A DNA stretch of 64,000 nucleotides, taken from Ardenticatenales bacterium. GTDB taxonomy: Bacteria; Chloroflexota; Anaerolineae; Promineifilales; Promineifilaceae. Shown piece by piece: positions 26,558 through 34,418 of the stretch (position 1 is the first letter of the stretch; each line of letters starts with the position of its first letter). A program made the position numbers and the translations under genes. The stretch is from contig JACKBM010000031.1 of assembly GCA_020634575.1 (NCBI GenBank), forward strand, positions 10,398 through 74,397. Direction: 5' to 3'. The notes under the pieces were generated by a model. It made no database searches. It was not told the origin of the DNA and worked only from the letters and a program-made list of their open reading frames with translations.

Positions 26558-27580
26558 CTAGATCGGCAACGCCTCATCCCCGGAGTTCCGCAACAGGGAG
26601 CGGCGCAGCAGGAAGAAGCCCAGCACAAACGGGAACCAGAAGGAGATACCCCGGTAAGCGACGGTGATTATCGTGGCGCCGGCCGTTTCCAGCCCCAGCG
26701 AGGTGTAGACAACCGGCATCAGCGCCTCCACAATGCCAATGCCATTCGGCGTCGGCGAGATGATCCAGAACAGCCGCGTCATCGCGTACCCGGCGATGAT
26801 GATACCCAACGATCCCTTGATGTTGAACGCCAGAAAGATCGAGTACAAGGTACAGATGTTGATAACGTGGGCAACCAGACCGATGCCGCTCATTTCCAGC
26901 AACCGATCAGGGTGGGCCGCAATCTGATTGGCAGCAGCCTCAAACTCCCGGCTGTTGTTGTCCGACCAATTCTCATCCAGGATGGTGGGGTAGCGCAGCC
27001 AGGCGCCGACACGATTGACCCCTTGCTGCACCCGCTGCAACAGCCGTCTAAGCCGATCAGGTCGCCATAGTCCCAGCAACAAAACGGCCACCATCACACC
27101 TACATAGGTGTACATGAGAAACGCCGTCACAATTTCGTAGACGACGAGATCGTGCAGGAGCAGCAGGATGACCAGGCCAACCGTCAAGACAACCAGAAAC
27201 GAGCCAAAATCAGCGATATTGACCAGCAACATGCCAGCCGCAGCCCGAGCGGCCGATTGACCACGCCGGCGGGCGTCATCCACGAACAGGGCGATGCCGC
27301 CGGTGCCGCCCGACGGGGTAGCGGAGTTGACAAAGACGCTGGCCAGAACCAGCGGAATCAGACTGCGCAGCGGGCTATGAACACCGACAACGGCAAACGA
27401 GGCCCGGAACAGCAGGGCGTAGCTGACCCAGTAAACAATCTGCAGCAAAATCGCCGACAAGATCCAGGGCCAGCGACCGGCCAGCAGAGTAGCGGTCAAA
27501 TCCCGTATCTCGTCAAAGCGGCTGTGTACAACCCAGACAAAGGCCACGACCAGGCCCAAAAATAGAAGGCGACGCAACAT
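26558..27580 (-). CDS. Lysylphosphatidylglycerol synthase TM-region (flippase-like) protein
   Basis: 340 residues with about eight hydrophobic helices; the arrangement WPWILSAILLQIVYWVSYALLFRASF, PSGGTGGIALFVDDARRRG and SPTPNGIGIVEALMPVVYTSLG matches the UPF0104/LPG-synthase membrane domain. There is no cytoplasmic transferase domain, so it likely flips or transports a lipid or isoprenoid-linked substrate. In this genome region the truncated DUF2156 protein (7163-7828) is the other half of such a synthase, though they are 19 kb apart. Confidence 0.82.
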   Translation of the reverse strand: MLRRLLFLGLVVAFVWVVHSRFDEIRDLTATLLAGRWPWILSAILLQIVYWVSYALLFRASFAVVGVHSPLRSLIPLVLASVFVNSATPSGGTGGIALFVDDARRRGQSAARAAAGMLLVNIADFGSFLVVLTVGLVILLLLHDLVVYEIVTAFLMYTYVGVMVAVLLLGLWRPDRLRRLLQRVQQGVNRVGAWLRYPTILDENWSDNNSREFEAAANQIAAHPDRLLEMSGIGLVAHVINICTLYSIFLAFNIKGSLGIIIAGYAMTRLFWIISPTPNGIGIVEALMPVVYTSLGLETAGATIITVAYRGISFWFPFVLGFFLLRRSLLRNSGDEALPI

Positions 27581-27603
27581 GAAAAATGAATCCTGATAAT
27601 TGC

Positions 27604-27644
27604 AAAGTTAAAGCATTGCGGTGGCAATGCTTTGTGCTAACTTT
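27604..27644. promoter_or_regulatory. Long nested inverted repeat in a divergent promoter region
   Basis: AAAGCATTGC (27,610-27,619) and GCAATGCTTT (27,624-27,633) form a perfect 10-bp palindrome around GGTG. Outside it, AAAGTTA (27,604-27,610) pairs with TAACTTT (27,638-27,644), with four unpaired bases on the right. It lies midway between the divergent flippase-like and MFS genes, which suggests a shared operator rather than a terminator. Confidence 0.55.
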
Positions 27645-27679
27645 ACCCGAAGATTGACGGCGACGCGAAAGGAAAGCAA

Positions 27680-28924
27680 ATGACACCTGGAGAAAATCAG
27701 GCATCTTCTCAGTCAATTTGGGGCCAGTTACGGGCCCTGCCACGCAACATCTGGGTCCTGACGGTCTCCTCGCTGCTGACCGACATCTCCAGCGAGATGA
27801 TCGTCCATTTACTACCGCTTTTTCTGGCAAATGTTCTGGGTGTGCGTACGGTGACCATCGGCCTGATTGAGGGGATGGCGGAGACGACGGCCAGCCTGCT
27901 GAAGCTGTGGTCCGGCCGGTTCTCCGACAAACTCGGCCAGCGCAAATCGCTCACCGTAGCCGGCTACGCCCTCTCCACATTCGCCAAGCCTTTTCTGGTC
28001 CTGGCGCATAGCTGGCCCGCCGTCCTGACCATCCGCTTTCTGGAACGGAGCGGCAAGGGGCTCCGGGCCGCCCCGCGGGACGCGCTGGTGGCTGACAGTA
28101 TCCCGGCCGAACGGCGCGGTTTCGCCTTCGGCGTCCATCGCACCGGCGATACTGCCGGCGCGGCCCTGGGTCTGGTGGTCGCCATTCTGGTGATCTGGCG
28201 GCTGCAAGGTCAGGCGTTGCTCCTGCAGCAAGCCACCTTCACAACCGTTGTCTGGTTAAGCGTCATCCCGGCTTTCCTGGCGGTCATCCTGCTGGCCTTC
28301 GGCATCCAGGAGATCCGACCGGCAGCCGGGGCAGCCCAAAACCGGCCGGCGGCCACGCCCCTGCCGGCCAACTTCCGCCGTTTCCTGCTGATCGTCCTGG
28401 TTTTTACCCTGGGCAACTCGGCGGATGCCTTTCTGGTGCTGCGGGCCCAGGAACGGGGGCTATCTTTGCTGGGTGTTCTGGGGATGTTGCTGGCATTTAA
28501 CGTGGTTTATGCGCTGGTGGCGGGACCGGCCGGTTCCCTATCGGACAGAATCGGCCGGCGCCGGCTGCTGCTGGCCGGCTGGCTGCTTTATGCGCTCATC
28601 TACCTCGGCTTTGCCCTGGCTCGCAACAGCAGTGAGGTGATTGGGCTGATGCTGCTTTACGGCCTGTACAATGCGTTGACGGTCGGCGCGGCCAAATCCT
28701 TTGTGGCCGACCTGGTACCAGTCCAGCAGCGCGGCACCGCCTACGGCTGGTACAACGGCGCCATCGGCCTGGCTGCCCTACCGGCCAGCATCATCGCCGG
28801 CCTGCTCTGGCAGGGTGCCGGCTCATGGCCTGGATTTGGGGCGCCCGCCCCATTTCTATTCGGCGCCAGCATGTCGCTGATTGCCCTGGTTCTTTTGCTG
28901 TGGTGGCTGCCGCAAACAGAATGA
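27680..28924 (+). CDS. MFS transporter
   Basis: 414 residues with about 12 helices. The N-half begins WVLTVSSLLTDISSEMIVHLLPLFL and contains the loop GRFSDKLGQRK; the second half has GSLSDRIGRRRLLL, the duplicated MFS helix 2-3 motif. The motif RSGKGLRAAPRDALVADS is shared with a family of MFS proteins of undefined substrate often found in Chloroflexota and Deltaproteobacteria (from memory). It converges with the receiver gene 27 bases downstream. Confidence 0.88.
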   Translation: MTPGENQASSQSIWGQLRALPRNIWVLTVSSLLTDISSEMIVHLLPLFLANVLGVRTVTIGLIEGMAETTASLLKLWSGRFSDKLGQRKSLTVAGYALSTFAKPFLVLAHSWPAVLTIRFLERSGKGLRAAPRDALVADSIPAERRGFAFGVHRTGDTAGAALGLVVAILVIWRLQGQALLLQQATFTTVVWLSVIPAFLAVILLAFGIQEIRPAAGAAQNRPAATPLPANFRRFLLIVLVFTLGNSADAFLVLRAQERGLSLLGVLGMLLAFNVVYALVAGPAGSLSDRIGRRRLLLAGWLLYALIYLGFALARNSSEVIGLMLLYGLYNALTVGAAKSFVADLVPVQQRGTAYGWYNGAIGLAALPASIIAGLLWQGAGSWPGFGAPAPFLFGASMSLIALVLLLWWLPQTE

Positions 28925-28951
28925 GTCTTCAGGGGCGGCAATGGCGCCTGG

Positions 28952-29365
28952 TCAGTCAGGCAAATCCTGATTGGCCGTCAGATCAACCCGGCTCGCATAT
29001 AACAAACGAATGGTCTGCACCAGCTTCTGAGAGCTCTGCCCCTTGAGCAGATACCCCTGTACCCCGGCCGCAAAAGCTGCCTGCATTTTAGCGGAAGCAC
29101 CGTCATCGGTATGGACCAGGAGAGAAGCGGCTGGCAGCGCTGCACTTAATTCTCGGAGTAGCGGCAGCCCCCCATCATCGGGCAAATCCGGGTCCAGCAG
29201 AACAATATCGGGCTGTGTTGCCATGATATGGGCCAGGATCCCGGCAGAATCCCCGGCTTCACCGACAACAACGATCTCCGGGGACGACTCAAGCAGGGCT
29301 CGCAGCCCGGCCCGAATGGCGGGATGCCTTTCCAGGATGAAGACTCTTATGCGCTCATTGGCCAT
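28952..29365 (-). CDS. Stand-alone response-regulator receiver domain
   Basis: 137 residues, one receiver domain and no output domain. D58 in DIVLLDPDLPD is the phospho-acceptor and K in YLLKGQSS is kept. The usual acidic pair near strand 1 (ADDH) is replaced by LERH, which should weaken Mg binding. I chose ATG 29365 (MANERIRVF); an upstream frame extends 26 codons with no homology. It lies just downstream of the kinase/regulator pair and may be a phosphate sink or decoy. Confidence 0.78.
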   Translation of the reverse strand: MANERIRVFILERHPAIRAGLRALLESSPEIVVVGEAGDSAGILAHIMATQPDIVLLDPDLPDDGGLPLLRELSAALPAASLLVHTDDGASAKMQAAFAAGVQGYLLKGQSSQKLVQTIRLLYASRVDLTANQDLPD

Positions 29366-29439
29366 GGCCACATTGTAGCCAGCGGCAGCGCCTCCCTCAT
29401 CGGCGTAAAGGCGGCAACGACCTGCGACAAATGACGGTG

Positions 29440-30111
29440 TCAAATAGCGTCATCGTCCAGACGGGCAATCCCTTCGCGCAGCGCATAAAGCGTCGCCTGC
29501 GTGCGGTTGGCCAGGTGGAGTTTGCTGAGAATGTTGCTGATGTGAGTGCGCACGGTCCGCTCACTGAGAAAGAGCAGATCGGCAATTTCCTGATTATTCA
29601 TGCCCCGGGCCACATATTTCAGGATCTCAACCTCGCGCTCAGTGAGCGGCTCTTCTGTTAGCGGCACATTGCTCCGGGGCGGCTTGCTGATCTCTTCAAT
29701 GAGTTTCAGCGCCACATCCGGCGACAGCGTTGATTTGCCAACATGGGTATTACGAATCGCCTGAACCAGCTCTTCCGGGCTGCTATCCTTCAGCAGATAG
29801 CCAATGGCGCCAGCCTTGATCGCCTCGTAAATCGTCTCCCGATCGCTAAAGCTGGTCAACACCAAAACACGCGTATCCCGAGCGCCCTGGCGGATCTCGT
29901 TGAGCACATCCACGCCGCTTTTTTGCGGCATTTGCAGGTCCAGCAGGACCACGCCTGGCTGTAGCTGAATGATGCGTTCCACTGCCTCTCCCCCATTGGC
30001 GGCGGTCCCCACAACTTCCATGTCCATCTCGGTGGCCAGTAGAGCTTCCAGGCCCCGGCGCACCACAGCGTGGTCATCAGCCAGAAAAATACGAATTTTT
30101 TCACTCATCAT
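29440..30111 (-). CDS. NarL/LiaR-family response regulator
   Basis: 223 residues. Acidic pair ADDHA, phospho-acceptor D58 in VVLLDLQMP, T in VLTSFSD, K in YLLKDS, and a C-terminal LuxR helix-turn-helix (LTEREVEIL, NNQEIADLLFLSERTVRTH). The ATG immediately follows the kinase TAA, indicating translational coupling. It is near-identical in many stretches (RTHISNIL, LHLANRTQATLYALREGIA) to the regulator at 12,390-13,049. Confidence 0.93.
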   Translation of the reverse strand: MMSEKIRIFLADDHAVVRRGLEALLATEMDMEVVGTAANGGEAVERIIQLQPGVVLLDLQMPQKSGVDVLNEIRQGARDTRVLVLTSFSDRETIYEAIKAGAIGYLLKDSSPEELVQAIRNTHVGKSTLSPDVALKLIEEISKPPRSNVPLTEEPLTEREVEILKYVARGMNNQEIADLLFLSERTVRTHISNILSKLHLANRTQATLYALREGIARLDDDAI

Positions 30112-31245
30112 TTAGTCCTGGGGGCATTTGGCGGGCAGCATAACGGTCACTGACGTCCCATGGCCAATTTCCGAACAGATCTGCAAGGTACCGGCCAACT
30201 GCTCGACCCGTTCGCGAATATTGTTCAGCCCCTGGCCGCCACCGGCCAGGGCGGCAGTCTGATCAAAACCCAGGCCATCGTCTCGCGCTATCAACCACAA
30301 CTCGTGATCCGTTTGCCTTATTTCCACAGTCACATTGGCAGCTCGCGAATGTTTCAGGGCGTTATTCAGCGCTTCCTGGAGAATGTAATATGATGTGTCT
30401 TCCAGATCCCTGGAGAGCTGCAACTCACCCTCGGCCAACAGCTCATGCTGGATGCCGGCCCGCCCCTCAACTGCCTTCAGCCGGCTCCGCAGCGCCGCCA
30501 GCAGACCTTCTTTTTCCAGGACAGATGGCCGGAGCTTATGAACCAACAGCCGCATCTCTTTAAGCGCTTGCTGGCTCGTCTCCGCGACCTCGGCCAGGTG
30601 CTGCAACGCCATCTCAATGTGACCGGCGCGGGCCTGGCGCTGGGCCGCTTCGGCAAATAGGGTGGTGCTGTACAACGATTGAGTCACCGAATCATGCAGT
30701 TCACGCGCCAGCCGGTTGCGTTCCTCCACCACCGCCAGCTGCTCAGCCCGCCGGCGCAACTGCGCATTTTCAATGATGATAGCCAGCTGGTCCGCCAGGG
30801 AGACAAACAGGCGCATCTCGCCCTCGTCGACCGTTTCACGGCCCAGCACAGCGGTCAGCGTACCCAGATTGCGGGCGCCTTTGCGAATGGGGAAGCTCAG
30901 CAGCGTTTGCACACCAGCCAGGCCGGTCAGGCCAGCCAGCGCTGGCTCCTGTGACAGGTCGAGGGTGATGTAATGCTCGCTGGCCAACGCTGCCTTGAAG
31001 GGTGGTTGATCGGCCGGTATCTGACGCCATTGCGCGACAAGGGTCGGCGGCAGCGCGATCTCGGTCACCAGCTCCAGCTGGGTGGCCGCTTCATTCAGAA
31101 TGTGGATGGCGCCATTGCGGGTGACGGTCACCGCCAGGATGCGGCCCAGCGCCCGGTGCAACACAAGGGTCAGATCGCTGACCACATCACTGGTCAGCGA
31201 AAGCACGTCATAGAGCGCGGCCAGCTGTTCTGTCCATCCATCCAT
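30112..31245 (-). CDS. Soluble sensor histidine kinase (GAF-HisKA_3)
   Basis: 377 residues with no membrane helix. A GAF domain (about 10-160) precedes the HisKA_3 domain with H184 in ARELHDSVTQSLYS, then a HATPase domain (NNALKHSRAANVT, ARDDGLGFDQ, GQGLNNIRERVEQ). It lacks the membrane and HAMP parts of the kinase at 10,786-12,369 but is otherwise parallel to it. It must sense a cytoplasmic signal, perhaps through the GAF domain, and phosphorylates the regulator encoded right after it. Confidence 0.9.
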   Translation of the reverse strand: MDGWTEQLAALYDVLSLTSDVVSDLTLVLHRALGRILAVTVTRNGAIHILNEAATQLELVTEIALPPTLVAQWRQIPADQPPFKAALASEHYITLDLSQEPALAGLTGLAGVQTLLSFPIRKGARNLGTLTAVLGRETVDEGEMRLFVSLADQLAIIIENAQLRRRAEQLAVVEERNRLARELHDSVTQSLYSTTLFAEAAQRQARAGHIEMALQHLAEVAETSQQALKEMRLLVHKLRPSVLEKEGLLAALRSRLKAVEGRAGIQHELLAEGELQLSRDLEDTSYYILQEALNNALKHSRAANVTVEIRQTDHELWLIARDDGLGFDQTAALAGGGQGLNNIRERVEQLAGTLQICSEIGHGTSVTVMLPAKCPQD

Positions 31246-31490
31246 CGCTAATGTGGGTCTCGCTTTTGCCTAGAGCATCTTGAAGCCGAAGCAGATTGCC
31301 GTGACAAGGTTTTTACAATCGACAGGCTACATTCTAATGGGAATAGCAACTGCAATCAATGCGGCCCTGGCGGGCAATCAAATCAGACCTTGAGTTCACA
31401 GTCCAACAGTGATAAAAAAGCAGATGTCTGAGCGCACATTTTTCACCCAACCGAGCTCGGGCCGCATGCATTTATAACGATTGGTGGCCT

Positions 31491-33245
31491 ATGGAGATAC
31501 GGGATAGCCAGGTTTATCGACAGGCAATTCATGATTTTGTGCAGGCACGGCGGCGGGCAAGCCTGCATGAGTTGCTGAGTGGGCTGACCGGCCGGTCCAA
31601 CCAACTCCTGCCCTACAACGATATCGCCCGGGACCTGCAAATCACCAACGTCCACAGCGCCGGCCTCGAGGAAGTGCCCCTGGAAGCCATCGTCGGCAGC
31701 GTGGGCCGCTACGGCGATTTCACCCGCGATTTTCTCCCCCGCCATGATAGCGATAAGGAACGCTGGGCCCGGGTCAAGGCCGCCATGACCAGCGGCACCG
31801 GCCTGCCGCCGGTCGACCTCTACAAATTGGGCGAACTCTACTTCGTGCGCGACGGCAACCATCGTGTCTCCGTCGCCCGGCAGCTCGGCAACCCCACCAT
31901 CGAAGCCCATGTCACCGAAGTGCATACCCGCGTCCCTCTGGGCAAAAGTGATCAGCCGGATGAGATCATCGTCAAAGCCCGCTACGCCGCCTTCCTGCTC
32001 CAGACCAACCTGGACAAACTGCGCCCCGATGCCGACCTGACCATGACTCTGCCCGGCTATTACCGGCTGCTGCTGGAACATATCGAGGTGCACCGTTACT
32101 ACATGGGCATCGATTTTCAGCGGGAAATCAGCTACGAGGAGGCGGTGACGCATTGGTATGATGCGGTGTACCGGCCGGTCATCAACCTCATCCACGAACT
32201 CGGCGTCATGCACTACTTCCCCAACCGGACGGAGACAGACCTCTACGCCCTCGTCGCCGAGCACCGGCGCGAAATTGAGGAAGGTCTGGGCTGGGATGTG
32301 GACGCTCCCGAGGTAATCGTCGATCTGGTTGAAGCCAAAAGCAGCCACCCCGACAAGTTACTGGATAGAGTTAGTGAACGCCTCTATGATGTCGTCGTGC
32401 CGGATGAGCTGGAGCGTGGTCCTGAGGCGGGCCAATGGCGAGCCCGACGGCGAGCGCCGCGCCCGGAGGACCGGCTTTTTGCCGATATCCTGGTGGCGCT
32501 GGCCAGCAGCACTGGCCAGGACCATCTACTCACCCATGCCTTGCGCCTGGCTCAACGAGAAGAAAGCCGGCTGCTGGGGATTCATGTAGCCGAGGACGGG
32601 CAGCCAACCGCCAACAAGGCCACCCGGGCCGCCCTGCGCGAGATATTCAACAAAAAGCTGGCCAGTGCCGGCATCAAGGGCAAACTGGTGTTTGATTCCG
32701 GGCCAGTGGGCCGGGTTCTCGTGTCCCGCTCCAGTTGGGCTGACCTGCTCGTGGTCAGCCTGACGCCTAGCACCCCCTACCAGACCAGCTCAACCCCACA
32801 CCGCCTCTCCACCCGGCTGCGCACCATCCTGAACCGGACGGCCCGGCCGGTCCTGGCCGTGCCGCCCGCTGCCGATTCGGCGATGAAACGGGCCATTCTG
32901 GCCTACGATGGCAGCCCGCGCGCCAACGAAGCGCTCTATGTCGCGGCGTATGCCGCCCACCGCTGGCTGGAAAACCTGGTGGTGGTGGTCGCCGGGCAAC
33001 GGCAGGATGCCGAGCCCCTGGCCCAGCAAGCCCAGGCTTATCTGGCCGAACAGGGTCTCCAGGTCCGGGTTATCGTCGAGCCCGAGCGAGCCGGCCACCT
33101 GATTTTACGCGTGGCCGAGCGGGAAGCAGCCGACCTCATCATCATGGGCGCTTTTGGCGCCACCCCGGTGCGCCAGCTCATCCTGGGCAGCACCGTGGTC
33201 GACCTACTGCGCGAAACGGCTCAGCCAGTCCTGCTGTGCCGCTAG
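31491..33245 (+). CDS. ParB-like N-terminal domain fused to two universal stress protein domains
   Basis: 584 residues. Residues about 1-300 contain VDLYKLGELYFVRDGNHRVSVARQLG, a ParB/sulfiredoxin-like nuclease-fold signature also seen in DUF4032. Two Usp domains follow (about 325-460 and 465-584). The second ends with the ATP-binding pattern GAFGATPVRQLILGSTV, the first has a degenerate one. Usp domains bind ATP and act in stress survival. ATG 31491 has no strong ribosome-binding site. Its stop shares the bases CTAG with the stop of the convergent MscS gene. Confidence 0.78.
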   Translation: MEIRDSQVYRQAIHDFVQARRRASLHELLSGLTGRSNQLLPYNDIARDLQITNVHSAGLEEVPLEAIVGSVGRYGDFTRDFLPRHDSDKERWARVKAAMTSGTGLPPVDLYKLGELYFVRDGNHRVSVARQLGNPTIEAHVTEVHTRVPLGKSDQPDEIIVKARYAAFLLQTNLDKLRPDADLTMTLPGYYRLLLEHIEVHRYYMGIDFQREISYEEAVTHWYDAVYRPVINLIHELGVMHYFPNRTETDLYALVAEHRREIEEGLGWDVDAPEVIVDLVEAKSSHPDKLLDRVSERLYDVVVPDELERGPEAGQWRARRRAPRPEDRLFADILVALASSTGQDHLLTHALRLAQREESRLLGIHVAEDGQPTANKATRAALREIFNKKLASAGIKGKLVFDSGPVGRVLVSRSSWADLLVVSLTPSTPYQTSSTPHRLSTRLRTILNRTARPVLAVPPAADSAMKRAILAYDGSPRANEALYVAAYAAHRWLENLVVVVAGQRQDAEPLAQQAQAYLAEQGLQVRVIVEPERAGHLILRVAEREAADLIIMGAFGATPVRQLILGSTVVDLLRETAQPVLLCR

Positions 33246-34144
33246 CGACCGGTCAGCGCCACGTTCAGGTTCGATGGTTCCACAAGCTGCATCGTGGTTG
33301 ACGCGATGGCGACCTTGCCGCCGGTCCCATCGATGGCATCGAGAATCTGGCGTGACATCAGATCTTTGGTGCTACGGCGGCGTTTGTACTCCACAACATA
33401 GCGGATGGTGTATTCCAGCCAATTATCGTTAAACACCATCGTCACCATAGGCGCAATCTCAGCATCCTCGACGAAAAAGCGGCCCTGAATATCGGCCCAG
33501 GTCTGGCGGGCGAACTCGGTGTAATTGCCGCTGATCTCGTTCGCCACCCGAATCATGATCTGCTCCGCCAGGGCCCGATCGCTGCCATAACGAATCGGGA
33601 CAACAATCTCATCCCAGAGGAAAGGAAACCCACCGGAGTAGTTGTAGACCGGCTCTTTGAAGACAAAGCTATTGGCTACACGAACGGTGCGCCCATTGTA
33701 CAGGTCGCCATTGACCCAGCCGCCCGTCTCCATAATGGTTGTGCGCAGGACGCCGATATCGATGATGTCACCGGTGATGCCGCCGAGCTGGACCCGGTCG
33801 CCCGTCTTGTAGAAGTCGCCGGCCAGAATGGCCAGCCAGCCGGCGAAGCTGGTGATCACCTCCTGCAGCGCAAAAGCGATGCCGGCGGTCGCCACACCAA
33901 AAGCCACTGCCAGCCCGGAAAGCTGATCGCTGAAAACAAAGGCGACCACAACTATCAGCAGGAAATAGCTGACAAAATTGGTCACCTTGCGCGCCTGGTA
34001 GCGCAGCCCTTTGTCTTTGATACCGCGGTTCCAGCTCCTATTCAGCAGATTGACAAGAAGGCGCAGCAAAACAAAGGCTGCCAGGACAGCCAGCAGGCGG
34101 ACAACCGTCGGGTTAAGCAGCCATTCGCGGATAACAGTCAACAT
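33242..34144 (-). CDS. Small-conductance mechanosensitive channel (MscS family)
   Basis: 300 residues. Three N-terminal helices (about 15-35, 60-80 and 85-115) end in the pore helix VAFGVATAGIAFALQEVITSFAGWLAIL. The beta domain follows (FYKTGDRVQLGGITGDIIDIGVLRT, a hallmark), then a soluble C-terminal domain. It is a tension-gated channel that releases solutes on osmotic downshock. Start ATG 34144 follows GGGAGGAA by eight bases; a GTG/ATG further upstream lacks a site. It converges with the stress protein gene. Confidence 0.92.
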   Translation of the reverse strand: MLTVIREWLLNPTVVRLLAVLAAFVLLRLLVNLLNRSWNRGIKDKGLRYQARKVTNFVSYFLLIVVVAFVFSDQLSGLAVAFGVATAGIAFALQEVITSFAGWLAILAGDFYKTGDRVQLGGITGDIIDIGVLRTTIMETGGWVNGDLYNGRTVRVANSFVFKEPVYNYSGGFPFLWDEIVVPIRYGSDRALAEQIMIRVANEISGNYTEFARQTWADIQGRFFVEDAEIAPMVTMVFNDNWLEYTIRYVVEYKRRRSTKDLMSRQILDAIDGTGGKVAIASTTMQLVEPSNLNVALTGR

Positions 34145-34418
34145 TCGCAGTTCCTCCCGGTCATCTTGCCCAACCAGCACCCAGGCACACGGGCAGAAAT
34201 GTGGCGCAGGTTGGTAAGCCTACTTCCATTTTTCCAGCTTAGAGGGTCAGAATGGGGATGGCTACTGGCAGGTGTAACAGAAAGTCATGCCATCTGGCAG
34301 GATCCGCTGGTGGGGAAGCGCCTCTGGTCGGGCAGCGATAGGGCGACCAGGAGCCGGGCATTGCCCTGCAGCAATACCCGGCTCACTTTTCGCGCCGCTA
34401 CATCATTTTGCTCACTTA

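Noticed and set aside
31443..32348. Minus-strand frame of 301 codons opposite the ParB-like/Usp gene
   Set aside because: It has no signature motif and lies fully antisense to a conserved domain.
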